DNA of 64,000 bases from JADLHS01 sp964561105. GTDB taxonomy: Bacteria > Verrucomicrobiota > Verrucomicrobiia > Limisphaerales > JADLHS01. Position 1 is the stretch's first letter. Each line of letters begins with the position of its first letter. The stretch spans positions 6,641 through 70,640 of the forward strand of contig CAZLOH010000028.1 of NCBI GenBank assembly GCA_964561105.1, in the 5' to 3' direction. The notes below the pieces were generated by a model that searched no databases, had not been told where the DNA came from, and was given only the letters and a program-made list of their open reading frames with translations. Of the stretch, positions 10,606-19,943 are shown piece by piece. The translations under genes were made by a program, and so were the position numbers.

Positions 10606-10691
10606 GGCAATTCAGTTCCCGGCAACGCGATTCCCCGCGCCGCCACAACCCATTTTTGAGACCGCAAAAGAATGGGCAACCACGATTCTCT

Positions 10692-10721
10692 TTGCAACCG
10701 AATAATACTTACACGTATGAT
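10692..10721 (+). promoter_or_regulatory. sigma-70-like promoter for the marR-type gene
   Basis: TTGCAA at 10692-10697 and TATGAT at 10716-10721 are separated by 18 bases and end 18 bases before the ATG at 10740. The AT-rich stretch contrasts with its GC-rich surroundings. An imperfect palindrome (ACACGTATGATCATGT, 10711-10726) overlaps the -10 box and could be an operator used for autoregulation. Confidence 0.5.
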
Positions 10722-10739
10722 CATGTCCGCACCCGACTC

Positions 10740-11231
10740 ATGACGTCCACAAAGAAAAAAAAGACTTCCCCGCCGCTGGATTCGCCGGAGCGCCGCCGGT
10801 TGCCGTTGCTCCTGCGCCAGTCTTGGTACGGGTTGAACCAGGCGTTGCGCCGCCGGATCGCGCATCTGGATTTGACGCCGGACCAATTCACGGTCATGCG
10901 CACTCTGCTCGAACAGCACGGCATCACCCAACGCCAACTGGCGTCGTCGATCAGCAGCGACCCCAACACCGTGGCGGCGCTGGTGAACCGCATGGAAAAA
11001 GCGAGTCTGGTCGAGCGCGAAACCCACGAGCAGGATCGCCGGGCCAACCGGTTGGGCGTGAGCCGGCGGGGGAAGGAAAAATACGAGCAAGCCCGGGCGG
11101 TGGCCGTGGCGCTTCAGGCGGAAGTTCTGGCCGCGCTGCCGGCGGCGGGACGCGAGCGATTTCTGGCGCAACTGGAGCTGGTGGCGGAAGCCTGCCGTGC
11201 CGCCGCCACCCATTCCACCCGGCGAAAATGA
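10740..11231 (+). CDS. MarR family transcriptional regulator
   Basis: The 163-residue winged-helix regulator has the family core: LTPDQFTVMRTLLEQHG, then the helix-turn-helix TQRQLASSISSDPNTVAALVNRMEKASLVER and the wing EQDRRANRLGVSRRGK. The ATG at 10740 is the first in frame that makes sense and follows a good promoter. The lysine-rich N-terminus (MTSTKKKKTS) is unusual for the family. It diverges from the two PQQ-type genes and precedes lpxK by 55 bases, so either could be a target. The ligand is unknown. Confidence 0.88.
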   Translation: MTSTKKKKTSPPLDSPERRRLPLLLRQSWYGLNQALRRRIAHLDLTPDQFTVMRTLLEQHGITQRQLASSISSDPNTVAALVNRMEKASLVERETHEQDRRANRLGVSRRGKEKYEQARAVAVALQAEVLAALPAAGRERFLAQLELVAEACRAAATHSTRRK

Positions 11232-11286
11232 CGCGGCCGCGCGCGGCCCTTGCCCTGCACCGGCGCGCTTGGCAACATGACCGCAG

Positions 11287-12459
11287 ATGCGCGAGCAATT
11301 CCGGGCCTGGGCGGAAAATCTGGAGACATTCGTTCTCGAAGTCATCTTCGAGGAACGACATGACACCCGCGCGGTCATCATGCGAGGCATACTCTTCGGC
11401 GGCTCGAAGGTATTCGCCCTGGCGGTAAAGCTCCGCCGCTTCCTCTACAATGTCCGCATCCTGCGCGACACCACGCTCGGAGTGCAGGTGATTGCCGTGG
11501 GCAATCTGACCGTCGGCGGCACGGGCAAGACCCCCGTGGTCGAGAAATTTGCGCGCGAGTTGCGCGACGCCGGACGCAACGTGGCCATCCTCTCGCGCGG
11601 CTATCGGTCCAAACCGCCGCCCTTTCACGTCTGGTTGCAGAACAAACTCTTCTTTCGCGAGGACACCACGCCGCCGCGCATCGTTTCGGACGGCCGGTCG
11701 TTGTTGCTCGATTCCGAAATGGCCGGGGACGAACCGCACATGCTCGCATCCAACTTGAAGGACGTGGTGGTGCTGGTGGACAAGGACCGCGTGAAGAGCG
11801 GGCGGTATGCGATCGAGAAGTTTGGTTGTGACACGCTGTTGCTGGACGACGGCTACCAGTATTGGGATTTGCGCGGCCGCCGGCACGACGTGGTGTTGAT
11901 TGACCGCCAGCAGCCCTTTGGCAATGAACATCTCCTGCCGCGTGGCACCTTGCGGGAACCGCCGTCTCATCTCGCCCGCGCAAACACCATCTTCATCACC
12001 AAGAGCGACGGCCAGACTGAAGAATTGCGCCGCCGCATCACGTCCCTGAATCCCGAGGCCGCCATCATCGAGTGCGTGCATAGTCCGATGTATCTGGAAG
12101 ACGTGTTCACGGGCGAGCGCCAGACGCTCGACTTCATCAAAGGCCGGCAGGTGGCCTCGTTGAGCGGCATCGCCCAGCCGGAAAGTTTCGAGCAAAGCCT
12201 GGTAAAATTGGGCGCGGACCTGGTCTATTCCAAACGCTTTGCCGATCATCACCGTTTCAGCCAGCAGGAAATCCTCAACACCATCAACCGCAGCAAAAAA
12301 CGGCAGGCGGAGCTGATCATCACCACGCAAAAAGATGCCGTGCGTTTCCCCAAGCTGGACCGGCGCGATCTGCCGATCCTGTTCATGCGGGTGGAAATCA
12401 ACATCGTCAGCGGCGCGGAAGACTTCCGCGATTGCGTGCGCAAGATTTGTTTCCGATGA
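11287..12459 (+). CDS. lpxK: tetraacyldisaccharide 4'-kinase
   Basis: LpxK phosphorylates the lipid A disaccharide precursor at the 4' position on the cytoplasmic face of the inner membrane. The protein has the family P-loop VGNLTVGGTGKTPVV (GGTGKT at about 77-82), ILSRGYRSK, the catalytic region GDEPHMLA, then LLLDDGYQYWDLRGRRHDVVLID and the late motif KDAVRFP. At 390 residues it is slightly longer than most LpxK proteins, owing to an N-terminal extension. It shows that the organism makes lipid A. A GT9 heptosyltransferase gene follows 82 bases downstream. Confidence 0.93.
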   Translation: MREQFRAWAENLETFVLEVIFEERHDTRAVIMRGILFGGSKVFALAVKLRRFLYNVRILRDTTLGVQVIAVGNLTVGGTGKTPVVEKFARELRDAGRNVAILSRGYRSKPPPFHVWLQNKLFFREDTTPPRIVSDGRSLLLDSEMAGDEPHMLASNLKDVVVLVDKDRVKSGRYAIEKFGCDTLLLDDGYQYWDLRGRRHDVVLIDRQQPFGNEHLLPRGTLREPPSHLARANTIFITKSDGQTEELRRRITSLNPEAAIIECVHSPMYLEDVFTGERQTLDFIKGRQVASLSGIAQPESFEQSLVKLGADLVYSKRFADHHRFSQQEILNTINRSKKRQAELIITTQKDAVRFPKLDRRDLPILFMRVEINIVSGAEDFRDCVRKICFR

Positions 12460-12541
12460 AGGTCCGGGGCGAGGAGTCGAACTGCGGGGGTCAATCCGGC
12501 GGGGGTCGCCGCCCAATTGGTCGAGCCAGCCGAACGCGATC

Positions 12542-13714
12542 ATGACCGTGAGCTTTCAGCCGTCTCCCCGGCGGATTCTGGTGCGCGGCGTCAACTGGCT
12601 CGGCGATGCGGTGATGACGACGCCCGCACTGATCCGCTTGCGCGAGAAATTTGCCGGCGACCACATCGCGCTGCTGACGCCGGAAAAATTGCGCGAGCTT
12701 TGGACGCCACATCCGGCCGTGGACGAGGTGATCAGTTTCGCGCCGGGCGACGGGGTCTGGCGAAGCGGCCGGCAACTGCGGGCTGGCCAGTTCGATCTTG
12801 CCCTCGTGCTGCCCAACTCGCCGCGCTCGGCCATGGAAACATGGCTCGCGAGGATTCCGCAGCGCATCGGTTACGCCCGACCTTGGCGGAACTTTTTCCT
12901 CACGCAGGCAATTCCCGCCCGGCCCGGTCAGGTGCGGATGCGCAAATTGACGCCGGCCCAGATCCGGAAGCGCATTGCGAGCAAGCCGGACCACGCCACG
13001 GGTTTCACGGTCAAGGCGGCCACCGCGCACCAATTGTACGAGTATCTGCATCTCGTGGCCAGGCTGGGAGCCAGCGCCGAGCCAACAGCGCCAAAGCTGA
13101 TGGTCACGCCGGCGGAGGAAGAAGCCGCAGTGCGGAAATTTCGGCTGACCAAAATGCTCGCGGACGCCCGACCGATCTTCGGTTTGAATCCCGGGGCCGA
13201 ATACGGCCCGGCCAAGCGTTGGCCGGTGGCCAGTTTTATCGCGGCGGCCCGGGAGATTCAGCGCCAGACGAATTGCTTATGGCTCATCCTCGGCGGCCAA
13301 AGCGATGTGCTGCTGGCCGAACAGATTCGTTCCGCGCTCCCGGACTCATCGCCGAAGACTGATGTCGGAGAGTCCCCACCGACCGCACTCAACCTGGCCG
13401 GTCAGACTTCGCTGCGCGAACTCATGGCCCTTCTGAAAACCTGCCGCGTGTTGCTGACCAACGACACCGGGCCGATGCACGTGGCCGCCGCCTTGGGGAC
13501 GCCGGTCGTCGTTCCGTTTGGCAGCACGTCGCCGGAACTGACCGGCCCCGGGTTGCCCGCCGACCGACGGCATCGTTTTTTGAAATCGGGCGTGCCCTGT
13601 TCACCCTGTTTCCGCCGCGAGTGCCCGATAGATTTCCGCTGCATGAACGGCATCCCCAGCGAGCGGGTGGTGCAGGCGGTATTGCAGGTGGTGGGCGAGC
13701 AAGCGGACAGTTGA
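12542..13714 (+). CDS. waaF: lipopolysaccharide heptosyltransferase II-like (GT9)
   Basis: The 390-residue protein is a GT-B glycosyltransferase of family 9. The N-terminal RILVRGVNWLGDAVMTTPAL is the WaaF signature, and the nucleotide-sugar half has FGLNPGAEYGPAKRWP, NLAGQTSLRELMALL and TNDTGPMHVAAALGTPVVVPFGSTSPELTGP. Its role would be adding ADP-heptose to the LPS inner core in the cytoplasm. I use the ATG at 12542, since the upstream part of the frame overlaps lpxK. The exact sugar is an inference from family resemblance. Confidence 0.88.
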   Translation: MTVSFQPSPRRILVRGVNWLGDAVMTTPALIRLREKFAGDHIALLTPEKLRELWTPHPAVDEVISFAPGDGVWRSGRQLRAGQFDLALVLPNSPRSAMETWLARIPQRIGYARPWRNFFLTQAIPARPGQVRMRKLTPAQIRKRIASKPDHATGFTVKAATAHQLYEYLHLVARLGASAEPTAPKLMVTPAEEEAAVRKFRLTKMLADARPIFGLNPGAEYGPAKRWPVASFIAAAREIQRQTNCLWLILGGQSDVLLAEQIRSALPDSSPKTDVGESPPTALNLAGQTSLRELMALLKTCRVLLTNDTGPMHVAAALGTPVVVPFGSTSPELTGPGLPADRRHRFLKSGVPCSPCFRRECPIDFRCMNGIPSERVVQAVLQVVGEQADS

Positions 13715-13833
13715 TTGACATTCCGGAATGGGCAGGCCGGGAACGATGAAAACCATTCCGGCCAGAGCGATGCTTGGCCGCTCACGGTATTTTTCACCTT
13801 TGAACCAGTTCGAGAGTGAGTTAATCTGCGGCT

Positions 13834-16497
13834 GTGGCACGGAAAGGTTCATCGGAAGCGCATCACGGCTTTGCGGACGTCATTGGCGTGGCGTTGCTGG
13901 CGGCGGCGTTGTTGTTGTTCGTCGCGCAACTCTCGTTTGATCGCGGAGACATCGCGACGTTGGTTCTGCCCGCCAACAAGCCCGCGCATAATTTGATCGG
14001 CTGGCTGGGCGCGCACTGCGCCTGGCTCTCGTTTCAAGCATTCGGCGTGGCGGCGTATATCGTGCCCTTGCTCCTGGCAGCGTTTGGGGTGGCTTACCTC
14101 TTCAATTTTCTGGGCTATCTGCGGGAACGCTCCAAGTGGAGTCTGCTCTGGGCCGCCATGTTGCTGGTGTCACTCACGGGGCTGTTGCACATCATGTGGG
14201 ATTCGGGACTGACCGGAAACATCCATGTGCAGTTGGGCACCCACAGCGCGGGCGGCATTTTGGGCTGGCTCACTTACGAATACGGCTTTTGGATGCTGGG
14301 CAAGGTCGGGGCGGTGATCGTTTATGCCACGCTGAGCGTGATCGGCGTGTTGTTTCTCACGAATTTCCGGCTGGGCGCATGGTTGCAAGCCTGGTTCGAC
14401 GAAGACGGAGTGCCGGAGGTCGCAGCCAAAGAAAATCCGCAGGAAGCCGAACTGGAGCGGCGCGCGCGGGCGTTGGAAAAGAAAAAACGCGAACTGGAAC
14501 ACGTAGTCGCCAAGACCGTAGCCGGCACGAGCTTGGTGACCGGTCCGGCGCTGGGCCCGGACCTCCAGCCGGTGCCGGCGGTGACGGTGCGCGATCTAAG
14601 TTATCCGCAGGTCGAGCCAGGGAAGGCCACGAAAACGAAAGCGGCGGACCCCGTCAAGCCGATCGAGCCGGCCGACGAGGGCGAAGTCATCACCGCCGCC
14701 GAAGTCAAGGCGGCTTCGGTGGAAGAGGTGCTGGGCCGCAAGCCCGAGACGAAACCCGAGGCCAAACAAGCGGACGAGGTGAAATCTGAAACCGGAGCGA
14801 CCACCAACAGTGACGACAAGCCCGCCGAGCCGAAGCCGGAACCAGAAATCAACATCAACGGCCTCCCAACCACGCGACGCAAGCCCAAACGCCCCAAGCC
14901 GATCACGGTGGCGTCCACACCGCTCATCGGCAATTATCAGTTGCCCACGCTGGAGTTTCTGCAGTTGCCGGACCTGTCGCTGAAACCCACCGAGTCAAAG
15001 GAGGAACTCCTGGCCAACGCGCGGCTCATGCAGCAGACCCTGGCGCAATTCGACATCCCGGTCGAACTGGGCGACATCACCAAAGGCCCCACGATTACGC
15101 GCTATGAGCTGCATCCGGCGCCGGGAGTGAAGCTGGAAAAAATCGCCGCCCTCTCGAACAACATTTCCGCCGCCCTCAAAGCCGAGCGCATCAACATCCT
15201 CGCGCCCGTGCCGGGCAAAAGTTCGGTCGGCGTGGAGGTACCCAACAAGGTCAAGACCAAGGTCATCATGCGCGACCTGTTCGAGTCGGACGAATGGCGC
15301 CAGACCAAGGCGAAGATTCCCGTCGCGCTGGGGAAGGATGTGTACGGCCATCCCATCATCGCCGATCTGGCGGAGATGCCCCATTGCCTCATCGCCGGCA
15401 GCACTGGCTCGGGCAAATCCGTTTGCATCAACGCCATCATCGCCTCGCTGCTCTATCGCTTCACGCCGGACCAACTGCGCTTCGTGATGATTGACCCCAA
15501 GGTCGTCGAGCTGCAGCAATACAACGTGCTGCCGCATCTGGTCGTACCCGTGGTCACCGATCCCAAGAAAGTGATCCTCGCCTTGCGCTGGGTGGTGAAC
15601 GAGATGGAAAAGCGTTACCAGATTTTTGCCCGCGTCGCCGTGCGCAACATCGGTACCTTCAACGCGCGGCCGAAGAACAAACCGTTGCCGGAGACAGAAC
15701 CGGAATTGCCGCTCAAGGCGAAGAAGGAAAAAGTCGAGCCGGGCGCGGATGGCTTCGCCGTCGAGGTGGACGAGGAGATCGTCGTGCCGCGCGAGGAGGA
15801 CATCGTCATTCCCGAGCGGCTCAGTTACATCGTCGTGATCATAGACGAGCTGGCGGACCTGATGCTGGTGGCGCCCGCCGATGTGGAAATGGCGATTGCG
15901 CGCATCACGCAGATGGCGCGGGCGGCGGGGATTCATTGCATCGTGGCCACCCAACGCCCGTCCGTGGACGTCATCACGGGCGTCATCAAGGCGAACATCC
16001 CGGCGCGCATCGCGTTTCAAGTGGCGGCCAAGGTGGACTCGCGGACGATTCTCGATGCGATGGGGGCGGACAAATTGCTGGGCAAAGGCGACATGCTTTA
16101 CCTGCCCCCCGGCTCGGCGAAATTGATCCGGGCGCAAGGGGCGCTGGTGACGGATCACGAAATTCAAAGCGTGGTGGACTTCATTGCCCGGCAGGCCAAG
16201 CCCAGCTACGAAATGGAGATTCATCAGCAACTCTCGAAACCGACCAACAGCTTTGGCAGTGAGAGCGGCATTGATGAGGATGAGGAGATCATCCAGCAAT
16301 GTATCGAGGTCATTCGCAGCGAACAGAAAGCCAGCGTGTCCCTGCTGCAACGCCGCCTGCGCCTGGGCTACGGCCGCGCCGCGCGCATCATGGACGAGTT
16401 GGAGAATCGCGGCCTCGTCGGGCCGAGCAACGGCGCCGAGCCACGCGAAATTCTAATTGACCTCGACGCGGCCCCAACCGAGCCAGCCGTGCCGTAA
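13834..16497 (+). CDS. ftsK: DNA translocase FtsK/SpoIIIE
   Basis: FtsK pumps chromosome ends across the division septum. The 887-residue protein begins at GTG 13834. It has about four membrane segments within residues 10-185, a charged, Pro/Glu-rich linker (about 190-350), an alpha domain with ITKGPTITRYELHPAPGVK, the beta motor with Walker A GSTGSGKSV (about 523-531), Walker B VVIIDELADLM, and the gamma winged-helix domain at the C-terminus (SVSLLQRRLRLGYGRAARIMDELE). An acidic insertion of about 45 residues (around KKEKVEPGADGFAVEVDEEI) separates RNIGTFN from Walker B. Confidence 0.95.
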   Translation: MARKGSSEAHHGFADVIGVALLAAALLLFVAQLSFDRGDIATLVLPANKPAHNLIGWLGAHCAWLSFQAFGVAAYIVPLLLAAFGVAYLFNFLGYLRERSKWSLLWAAMLLVSLTGLLHIMWDSGLTGNIHVQLGTHSAGGILGWLTYEYGFWMLGKVGAVIVYATLSVIGVLFLTNFRLGAWLQAWFDEDGVPEVAAKENPQEAELERRARALEKKKRELEHVVAKTVAGTSLVTGPALGPDLQPVPAVTVRDLSYPQVEPGKATKTKAADPVKPIEPADEGEVITAAEVKAASVEEVLGRKPETKPEAKQADEVKSETGATTNSDDKPAEPKPEPEININGLPTTRRKPKRPKPITVASTPLIGNYQLPTLEFLQLPDLSLKPTESKEELLANARLMQQTLAQFDIPVELGDITKGPTITRYELHPAPGVKLEKIAALSNNISAALKAERINILAPVPGKSSVGVEVPNKVKTKVIMRDLFESDEWRQTKAKIPVALGKDVYGHPIIADLAEMPHCLIAGSTGSGKSVCINAIIASLLYRFTPDQLRFVMIDPKVVELQQYNVLPHLVVPVVTDPKKVILALRWVVNEMEKRYQIFARVAVRNIGTFNARPKNKPLPETEPELPLKAKKEKVEPGADGFAVEVDEEIVVPREEDIVIPERLSYIVVIIDELADLMLVAPADVEMAIARITQMARAAGIHCIVATQRPSVDVITGVIKANIPARIAFQVAAKVDSRTILDAMGADKLLGKGDMLYLPPGSAKLIRAQGALVTDHEIQSVVDFIARQAKPSYEMEIHQQLSKPTNSFGSESGIDEDEEIIQQCIEVIRSEQKASVSLLQRRLRLGYGRAARIMDELENRGLVGPSNGAEPREILIDLDAAPTEPAVP

Positions 16498-16887
16498 CGG
16501 TGGCGGCGACGCCTCGTCGACTCTCAGTAGTTGAGACTCGAGTTCGGTGTTAGCCAGCCGGCGTTTGAGTGTGGGTGGAGCGACGCGCAAGATGAGCGGC
16601 CGGGCCCGCGCCGGCCAAAGCGCCAGCCTGCCATTCCGACCCTGCCTAGTAAGTTGACTGGGTGTCCATTTGCCATTCAAACGTGGCGGCGACGCCCCCG
16701 TCGCCATTGGCGCGTGATTCCCAGGTGGCAGCGACGCCCCCGTCGCCATTCGCGCGCGATTCCCGATTCCCCCGCAGATGTCCCCCGGAGAAACCACTGG
16801 CTGGCAAAGCGTCTGCTTTGAGGGGACGAAGCCGTACCGTAGCAACCCGCGGTCGCTCGTTGCCCGGCGGTGGCCTGACTCAAAGTT
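16498..16887. repeat. 390-bp gap filled with dispersed repeats
   Basis: The gap between ftsK and the chemosensory operon holds several repeat pieces and no supportable gene. A 42-bp unit is tandemly duplicated at 16683-16724 and 16725-16766, each with the hairpin GGCGACGCCCCCGTCGCC. Bases 16554-16614 read on the minus strand match, with a handful of mismatches over 39 bases, the CheA coding segment near 23273-23312 that encodes ILRVAPPTLKRR. The GCGACGCCTCGTCG palindrome at 16507-16520 also recurs inside cheA at about 22799-22815. Confidence 0.75.
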
Positions 16888-17631
16888 GTGACTAAGAATG
16901 AAAAGTTTTGCGTGCTCGTGCTCGACGATGACATTTGTCTGACGACAATTGTCCGCAAGGCGCTGCGCAACGACCTGCCCAACGCCGAAGTGCTCATCGC
17001 CCGCAGCGTGGCGGAGGCGCAGTTGCTGCTGGCCGAGTTCAAGATTCATTTCTTCATTCTCGACATCAACCTGCCGGACGGGAACGGCATAGATTTTCTC
17101 TGCGACGTGCGCACGCTGTTTCCGGAGGCGCGCGTGATGATGATCACGGCTTCCGATCTGCCGCAACACGAACAACAATCCCGGGAACTGGGCGTCCTCC
17201 TGTTCCGGCAAAAACCGGTGGACCCGAAGGAACTGGTCCAACTGGTCCGGTCGCATTACGAGAAGCTGGGGCACGGAACTTCGATGCAGAATGTGGACGG
17301 CTCGTCGTTCGCGGTCTCCCTCACCTGCCTGTCCGCGCTGGACATCATCCAGCTCAAATGTATTTCCAGCGCCACGCTGGTCCTGCAGGTGGCCTCGCCG
17401 AGCGGGATCGGCCGGATATATTTCGAGAACGGGGAAATTGTCCACGCGGAAACGCCGGACTCGCGCGGCGAGAGCGCCTTCGAGCAGATCCTGCGCTGGA
17501 AAGGCGGGCGCATCAAAGAAATGACCCCGGCCTATAAACCACCACGCACCATCAACACCGGCTGGCAAGGGCTGCTCCTGAACGCGGCGCAAAAAATTGA
17601 CGAAGCCACGTCCGTCGCGTCCTCCCACTGA
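16888..17631 (+). CDS. response regulator with C-terminal PATAN (DUF4388) domain
   Basis: Residues about 5-125 are a receiver: acidic pocket VLDDD, phosphoacceptor Asp in FFILDINLPDG (about residue 58), Thr in MMITASD and Lys in RQKPVDP. Residues about 140-230 form a DUF4388/PATAN domain (SFAVSLTCLSALDIIQLKC, then GRIYFENGEIVHAE and FEQILRWKGG). PATAN regulators such as PatA and PixG act in type IV pilus and developmental control. The start is a GTG; no ATG lies nearby in frame. A second PATAN regulator begins 9 bases downstream, so this is the first gene of the chemosensory operon. Confidence 0.88.
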   Translation: MTKNEKFCVLVLDDDICLTTIVRKALRNDLPNAEVLIARSVAEAQLLLAEFKIHFFILDINLPDGNGIDFLCDVRTLFPEARVMMITASDLPQHEQQSRELGVLLFRQKPVDPKELVQLVRSHYEKLGHGTSMQNVDGSSFAVSLTCLSALDIIQLKCISSATLVLQVASPSGIGRIYFENGEIVHAETPDSRGESAFEQILRWKGGRIKEMTPAYKPPRTINTGWQGLLLNAAQKIDEATSVASSH

Positions 17632-17640
17632 ACCCCCACC

Positions 17641-18843
17641 ATGAAGCAAACCATCCTTGCGATTGACGACAGCCTGACGTTGCGCGAATTCATCCAACGC
17701 TGCCTGGCCAAACAATCGGCCGACTACCGCGTCGTGCTCGCCAAGGATGGCGCGGAAGGATTGAGCCTGGCCGCCCGCGAACTGCCGGACCTCATCCTCC
17801 TCGACTACGTCCTGCCCGACCTCAAGGGCAACGAAGTGTGCCGCCGCTTGCAGGCCGACAAGAAAACCGCCGGCTTGCCGGTGGTCCTCATGAGCAGTAG
17901 CGCGGCGGACATCCAGCGCACCCTGGCCGAGTACGAAAACGTCATCAAAGCCATCGCCAAACCGTTCACGCCCGAACTCCTCTGCACCACCGTGGCCCAT
18001 GCCCTGCGCGAAACGGCTGGTCGCATCCCCCTGCCCACCCAGGCCACCCCCACCGCGCCTTCGCCCCGCACTCCGTCGGTGTCCATGGCGCCCATCCAGG
18101 GCGACATCGGTCTGGTGGGCGACACGAGCCAGTTCTCCCTCATCTCCGTGCTCCTCGCCCTCGAGCAAGACCAACTCACCGGCGTGCTGCGGTTGAGCAT
18201 GGGTGCGAAGCCGCTGGAGCTCTACGTGGTTTCCGGGCGACCCGCGCTGGTGACCCTGCGCGATGCCGCCGCCTACCTGCGCGGCAGCCACCACAAACTC
18301 ACCACCGAGCAAACGCAACTCGCCTCCAAGATCGGCCGCGTCCAGGCCGAAACCGGCGCCCCCGTGTTCCTGCAATTTGCCCAACACAAAGTCATGTCCC
18401 CGGCCGAGGCCGTGGCGCTGACCCAAACCCAGAGCTTGCGACTTTTTGCGCCCCTCTGGACGTCGCCGCGCGCGCAATTCAAATATGAACCGAAAGCCCA
18501 GTTGCCGCCGTTGACCTCCGCGCTGACCCCCTACGCCGGTACCATGAGCGAATGGGCAATGGAGAGCCTGCGCTTTGTGGGCGACGACTTCCGTTCCGCC
18601 ATGGCGTGGGGCGAACCGACCGGCATCCCGGCCTACACCCGCAAAGGCTACGAGCGCATTCAGCAAATCCCGCTCAACGATGAAGAAATGGCCTTCGCCG
18701 GGTTGATCAGCCCCACCACCACGCTGGGCGACATCGCCGACGGTATGCGCTCGGACGTGGACACCGCGCAGCGCGTGCTGCACCGCTTCCTCTGTCTGGA
18801 AATCTTTGACTACTGGCCGGCCAGCCTGCTCCAAGCCGCCTAA
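17641..18843 (+). CDS. PatA-like response regulator (receiver + DUF4388)
   Basis: The 400-residue protein has a receiver at about 1-125 (AIDDS, LILLDYVLPD, VLMSSS, IAKPFTP), a Pro/Thr-rich linker, then a DUF4388 domain from about 155 (GDIGLVGDTSQFSLISVLLALEQDQLTGVLRL, then ELYVVSGRPALV). A C-terminal helical region (SEWAMESLRFVGDD, then RVLHRFLCLEIFDYWP) may be a winged-helix-like output. All receiver key residues are present. It is probably one of the phosphorylation targets of the CheA encoded downstream. Confidence 0.85.
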   Translation: MKQTILAIDDSLTLREFIQRCLAKQSADYRVVLAKDGAEGLSLAARELPDLILLDYVLPDLKGNEVCRRLQADKKTAGLPVVLMSSSAADIQRTLAEYENVIKAIAKPFTPELLCTTVAHALRETAGRIPLPTQATPTAPSPRTPSVSMAPIQGDIGLVGDTSQFSLISVLLALEQDQLTGVLRLSMGAKPLELYVVSGRPALVTLRDAAAYLRGSHHKLTTEQTQLASKIGRVQAETGAPVFLQFAQHKVMSPAEAVALTQTQSLRLFAPLWTSPRAQFKYEPKAQLPPLTSALTPYAGTMSEWAMESLRFVGDDFRSAMAWGEPTGIPAYTRKGYERIQQIPLNDEEMAFAGLISPTTTLGDIADGMRSDVDTAQRVLHRFLCLEIFDYWPASLLQAA

Positions 18844-18844
18844 A

Positions 18845-18905
18845 ACTAGAACCTAGAACCTAGAACCTAGAACCTAGCTCCTAACTCCTAACTCCCAACT
18901 CCTAA
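18845..18905. repeat. heptanucleotide tandem repeats (CTAGAAC, CTCCTAA)
   Basis: About four copies of CTAGAAC pass into three or four of CTCCTAA, filling the whole spacer between two operon genes. The 7-bp unit means reading frame changes with copy number, but here it is outside coding sequence. Confidence 0.9.
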
Positions 18906-18911
18906 AAAACT

Positions 18912-19352
18912 ATGCCCACCATCCTGATCGCAGACGACACGCCCTCCGAGGCCGCGCTCATGGCGAGCGTGGTGCAGCAACTCGGGCACGTGGCCAAAAC
19001 CGTGGGCGATGGCGAATCCTGCATTGCCACCGCCAAAACCCTCAAGCCCGCGCTCATCCTGCTGGATGTGGTCATGCCCAAGCTCGACGGGTTCAACACC
19101 TGCCGCAAAATCAAGAAAGACCCCGAGCTGGCGAAGACGCCCATCATCATGGTGACCTCGAAAACCCAGGACAGCGACAAGTTCTGGGCGGAGAAACAGG
19201 GTGCGAATCATTTCGTCACCAAGCCCTTCACCCCGGAGTCCCTGGCGGGCGCCATCTCCAAACTCCTAACTCCTCAATGTCACCCTCTCCCCCCCCACAC
19301 CCCCCCCTCACTCTTGCCTTTGGGTGAGGGGGTGGAGGGGGAGAGGGTCTAA
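18912..19352 (+). CDS. CheY-like response regulator with repeat-derived C-terminal tail
   Basis: Residues 1-120 are a single receiver domain: DD in LIADD, phosphoacceptor Asp in LILLDVVMPKLDGF (about residue 54), MVTSK and TKPFTPESL. Residues 124-146 are not part of the fold; they are encoded by the exact 69-bp palindromic repeat (HPLPPHTPPSLL to GERV) with the stop codon directly after it. The residues just before (KLLTPQ) are read from heptamer repeats. The native C-terminus thus seems to have been overwritten by repeat insertion, beyond the essential domain. It is a likely CheA target. Confidence 0.88.
   Translation: MPTILIADDTPSEAALMASVVQQLGHVAKTVGDGESCIATAKTLKPALILLDVVMPKLDGFNTCRKIKKDPELAKTPIIMVTSKTQDSDKFWAEKQGANHFVTKPFTPESLAGAISKLLTPQCHPLPPHTPPSLLPLGEGVEGERV
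19281..19349. repeat. 69-bp palindromic repeat, copy 1
   Basis: This GC-rich palindrome starts with CACCCTCTCC and ends with GGGGGAGAGGGTC. Its arms pair over about 25 bases with a few bulges. It is identical over all 69 bases to 23186-23254 and 23411-23479. It forms the last 23 codons of the CheY-like gene. Confidence 0.95.
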
Positions 19353-19356
19353 AATC

Positions 19357-19393
19357 TACTCCTAACTCCTAACTCCTAACTCCTAACCCCCAA
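19357..19393. repeat. CTCCTAA heptamer tandem repeat
   Basis: About five consecutive copies of a 7-bp unit fill the spacer between the CheY-like and CheW genes. Confidence 0.9.
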
Positions 19394-19394
19394 C

Positions 19395-19943
19395 ATGACT
19401 GCCTACTGCGTCTTCAATGTGAGCGAGCGCCGGATTGGGATACCCATGACCAGCGTCCGGGAGATCGTGGAGCCGTCGCTCATCCATCCGACGCCCGTGC
19501 CCTTGACGCCGCCTTTCGTGCGGGGGTTGTTCAATCTCCGCGGCCAGGTGTTGCCGTTTCTCGACTTGGCCGCGTTCGTGGGCGCGCAGCAGGAGGCCGG
19601 GCCGATGGGTCGGGACGACCGGGCGGTGATCATCGAGCGCGGTAATTTCCGATTTGCCACTCCCGGCCGGCGCATTGATACCGTGGAAGCCGATCCGGCG
19701 GCGATGCAACCCTTGGAAAACGCGGCGCTCTATCCCGCGCTGGACGCCGTGGCGCAAACCGATCGCGGTAACTTTGAAATCGTCCACCTGGACCGCCTTG
19801 AGGCGTGCCTGGGTCGGGCCTTGAAATTCAGAAGTCAGGAGTCAGAAGACAGAACTCAGGAGTCAGACCCCAGACCCCAGACCCCAGGCCCGAGACCCCA
19901 GACCCCAGACCCCAGTTCCTACCTCCTACCTCCTAACTCCTAA
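19395..19943 (+). CDS. CheW-like coupling protein with repeat-encoded tail
   Basis: The core (about residues 1-145) is a CheW domain: TAYCVFNVSERRIGIPMTSV, FVRGLFNLRGQVLPFLDL and FEIVHLDRLEACLG. CheW couples receptor and CheA kinase. The last 37 or so residues (RSQESEDRTQESD to QTPDPSSYLLPPNS) are translated from heptamer repeats at 19829-19962 and have no fold. So translation runs through what looks like spacer DNA until a chance stop. Confidence 0.88.
   Translation: MTAYCVFNVSERRIGIPMTSVREIVEPSLIHPTPVPLTPPFVRGLFNLRGQVLPFLDLAAFVGAQQEAGPMGRDDRAVIIERGNFRFATPGRRIDTVEADPAAMQPLENAALYPALDAVAQTDRGNFEIVHLDRLEACLGRALKFRSQESEDRTQESDPRPQTPGPRPQTPDPSSYLLPPNS

Noticed and set aside
16453..18834. A 793-codon open frame on the minus strand across the two PATAN regulator genes
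   Set aside because: It lies opposite well-supported receiver genes, has no recognisable domain and has low-complexity composition typical of the antisense frame of GC-rich genes.
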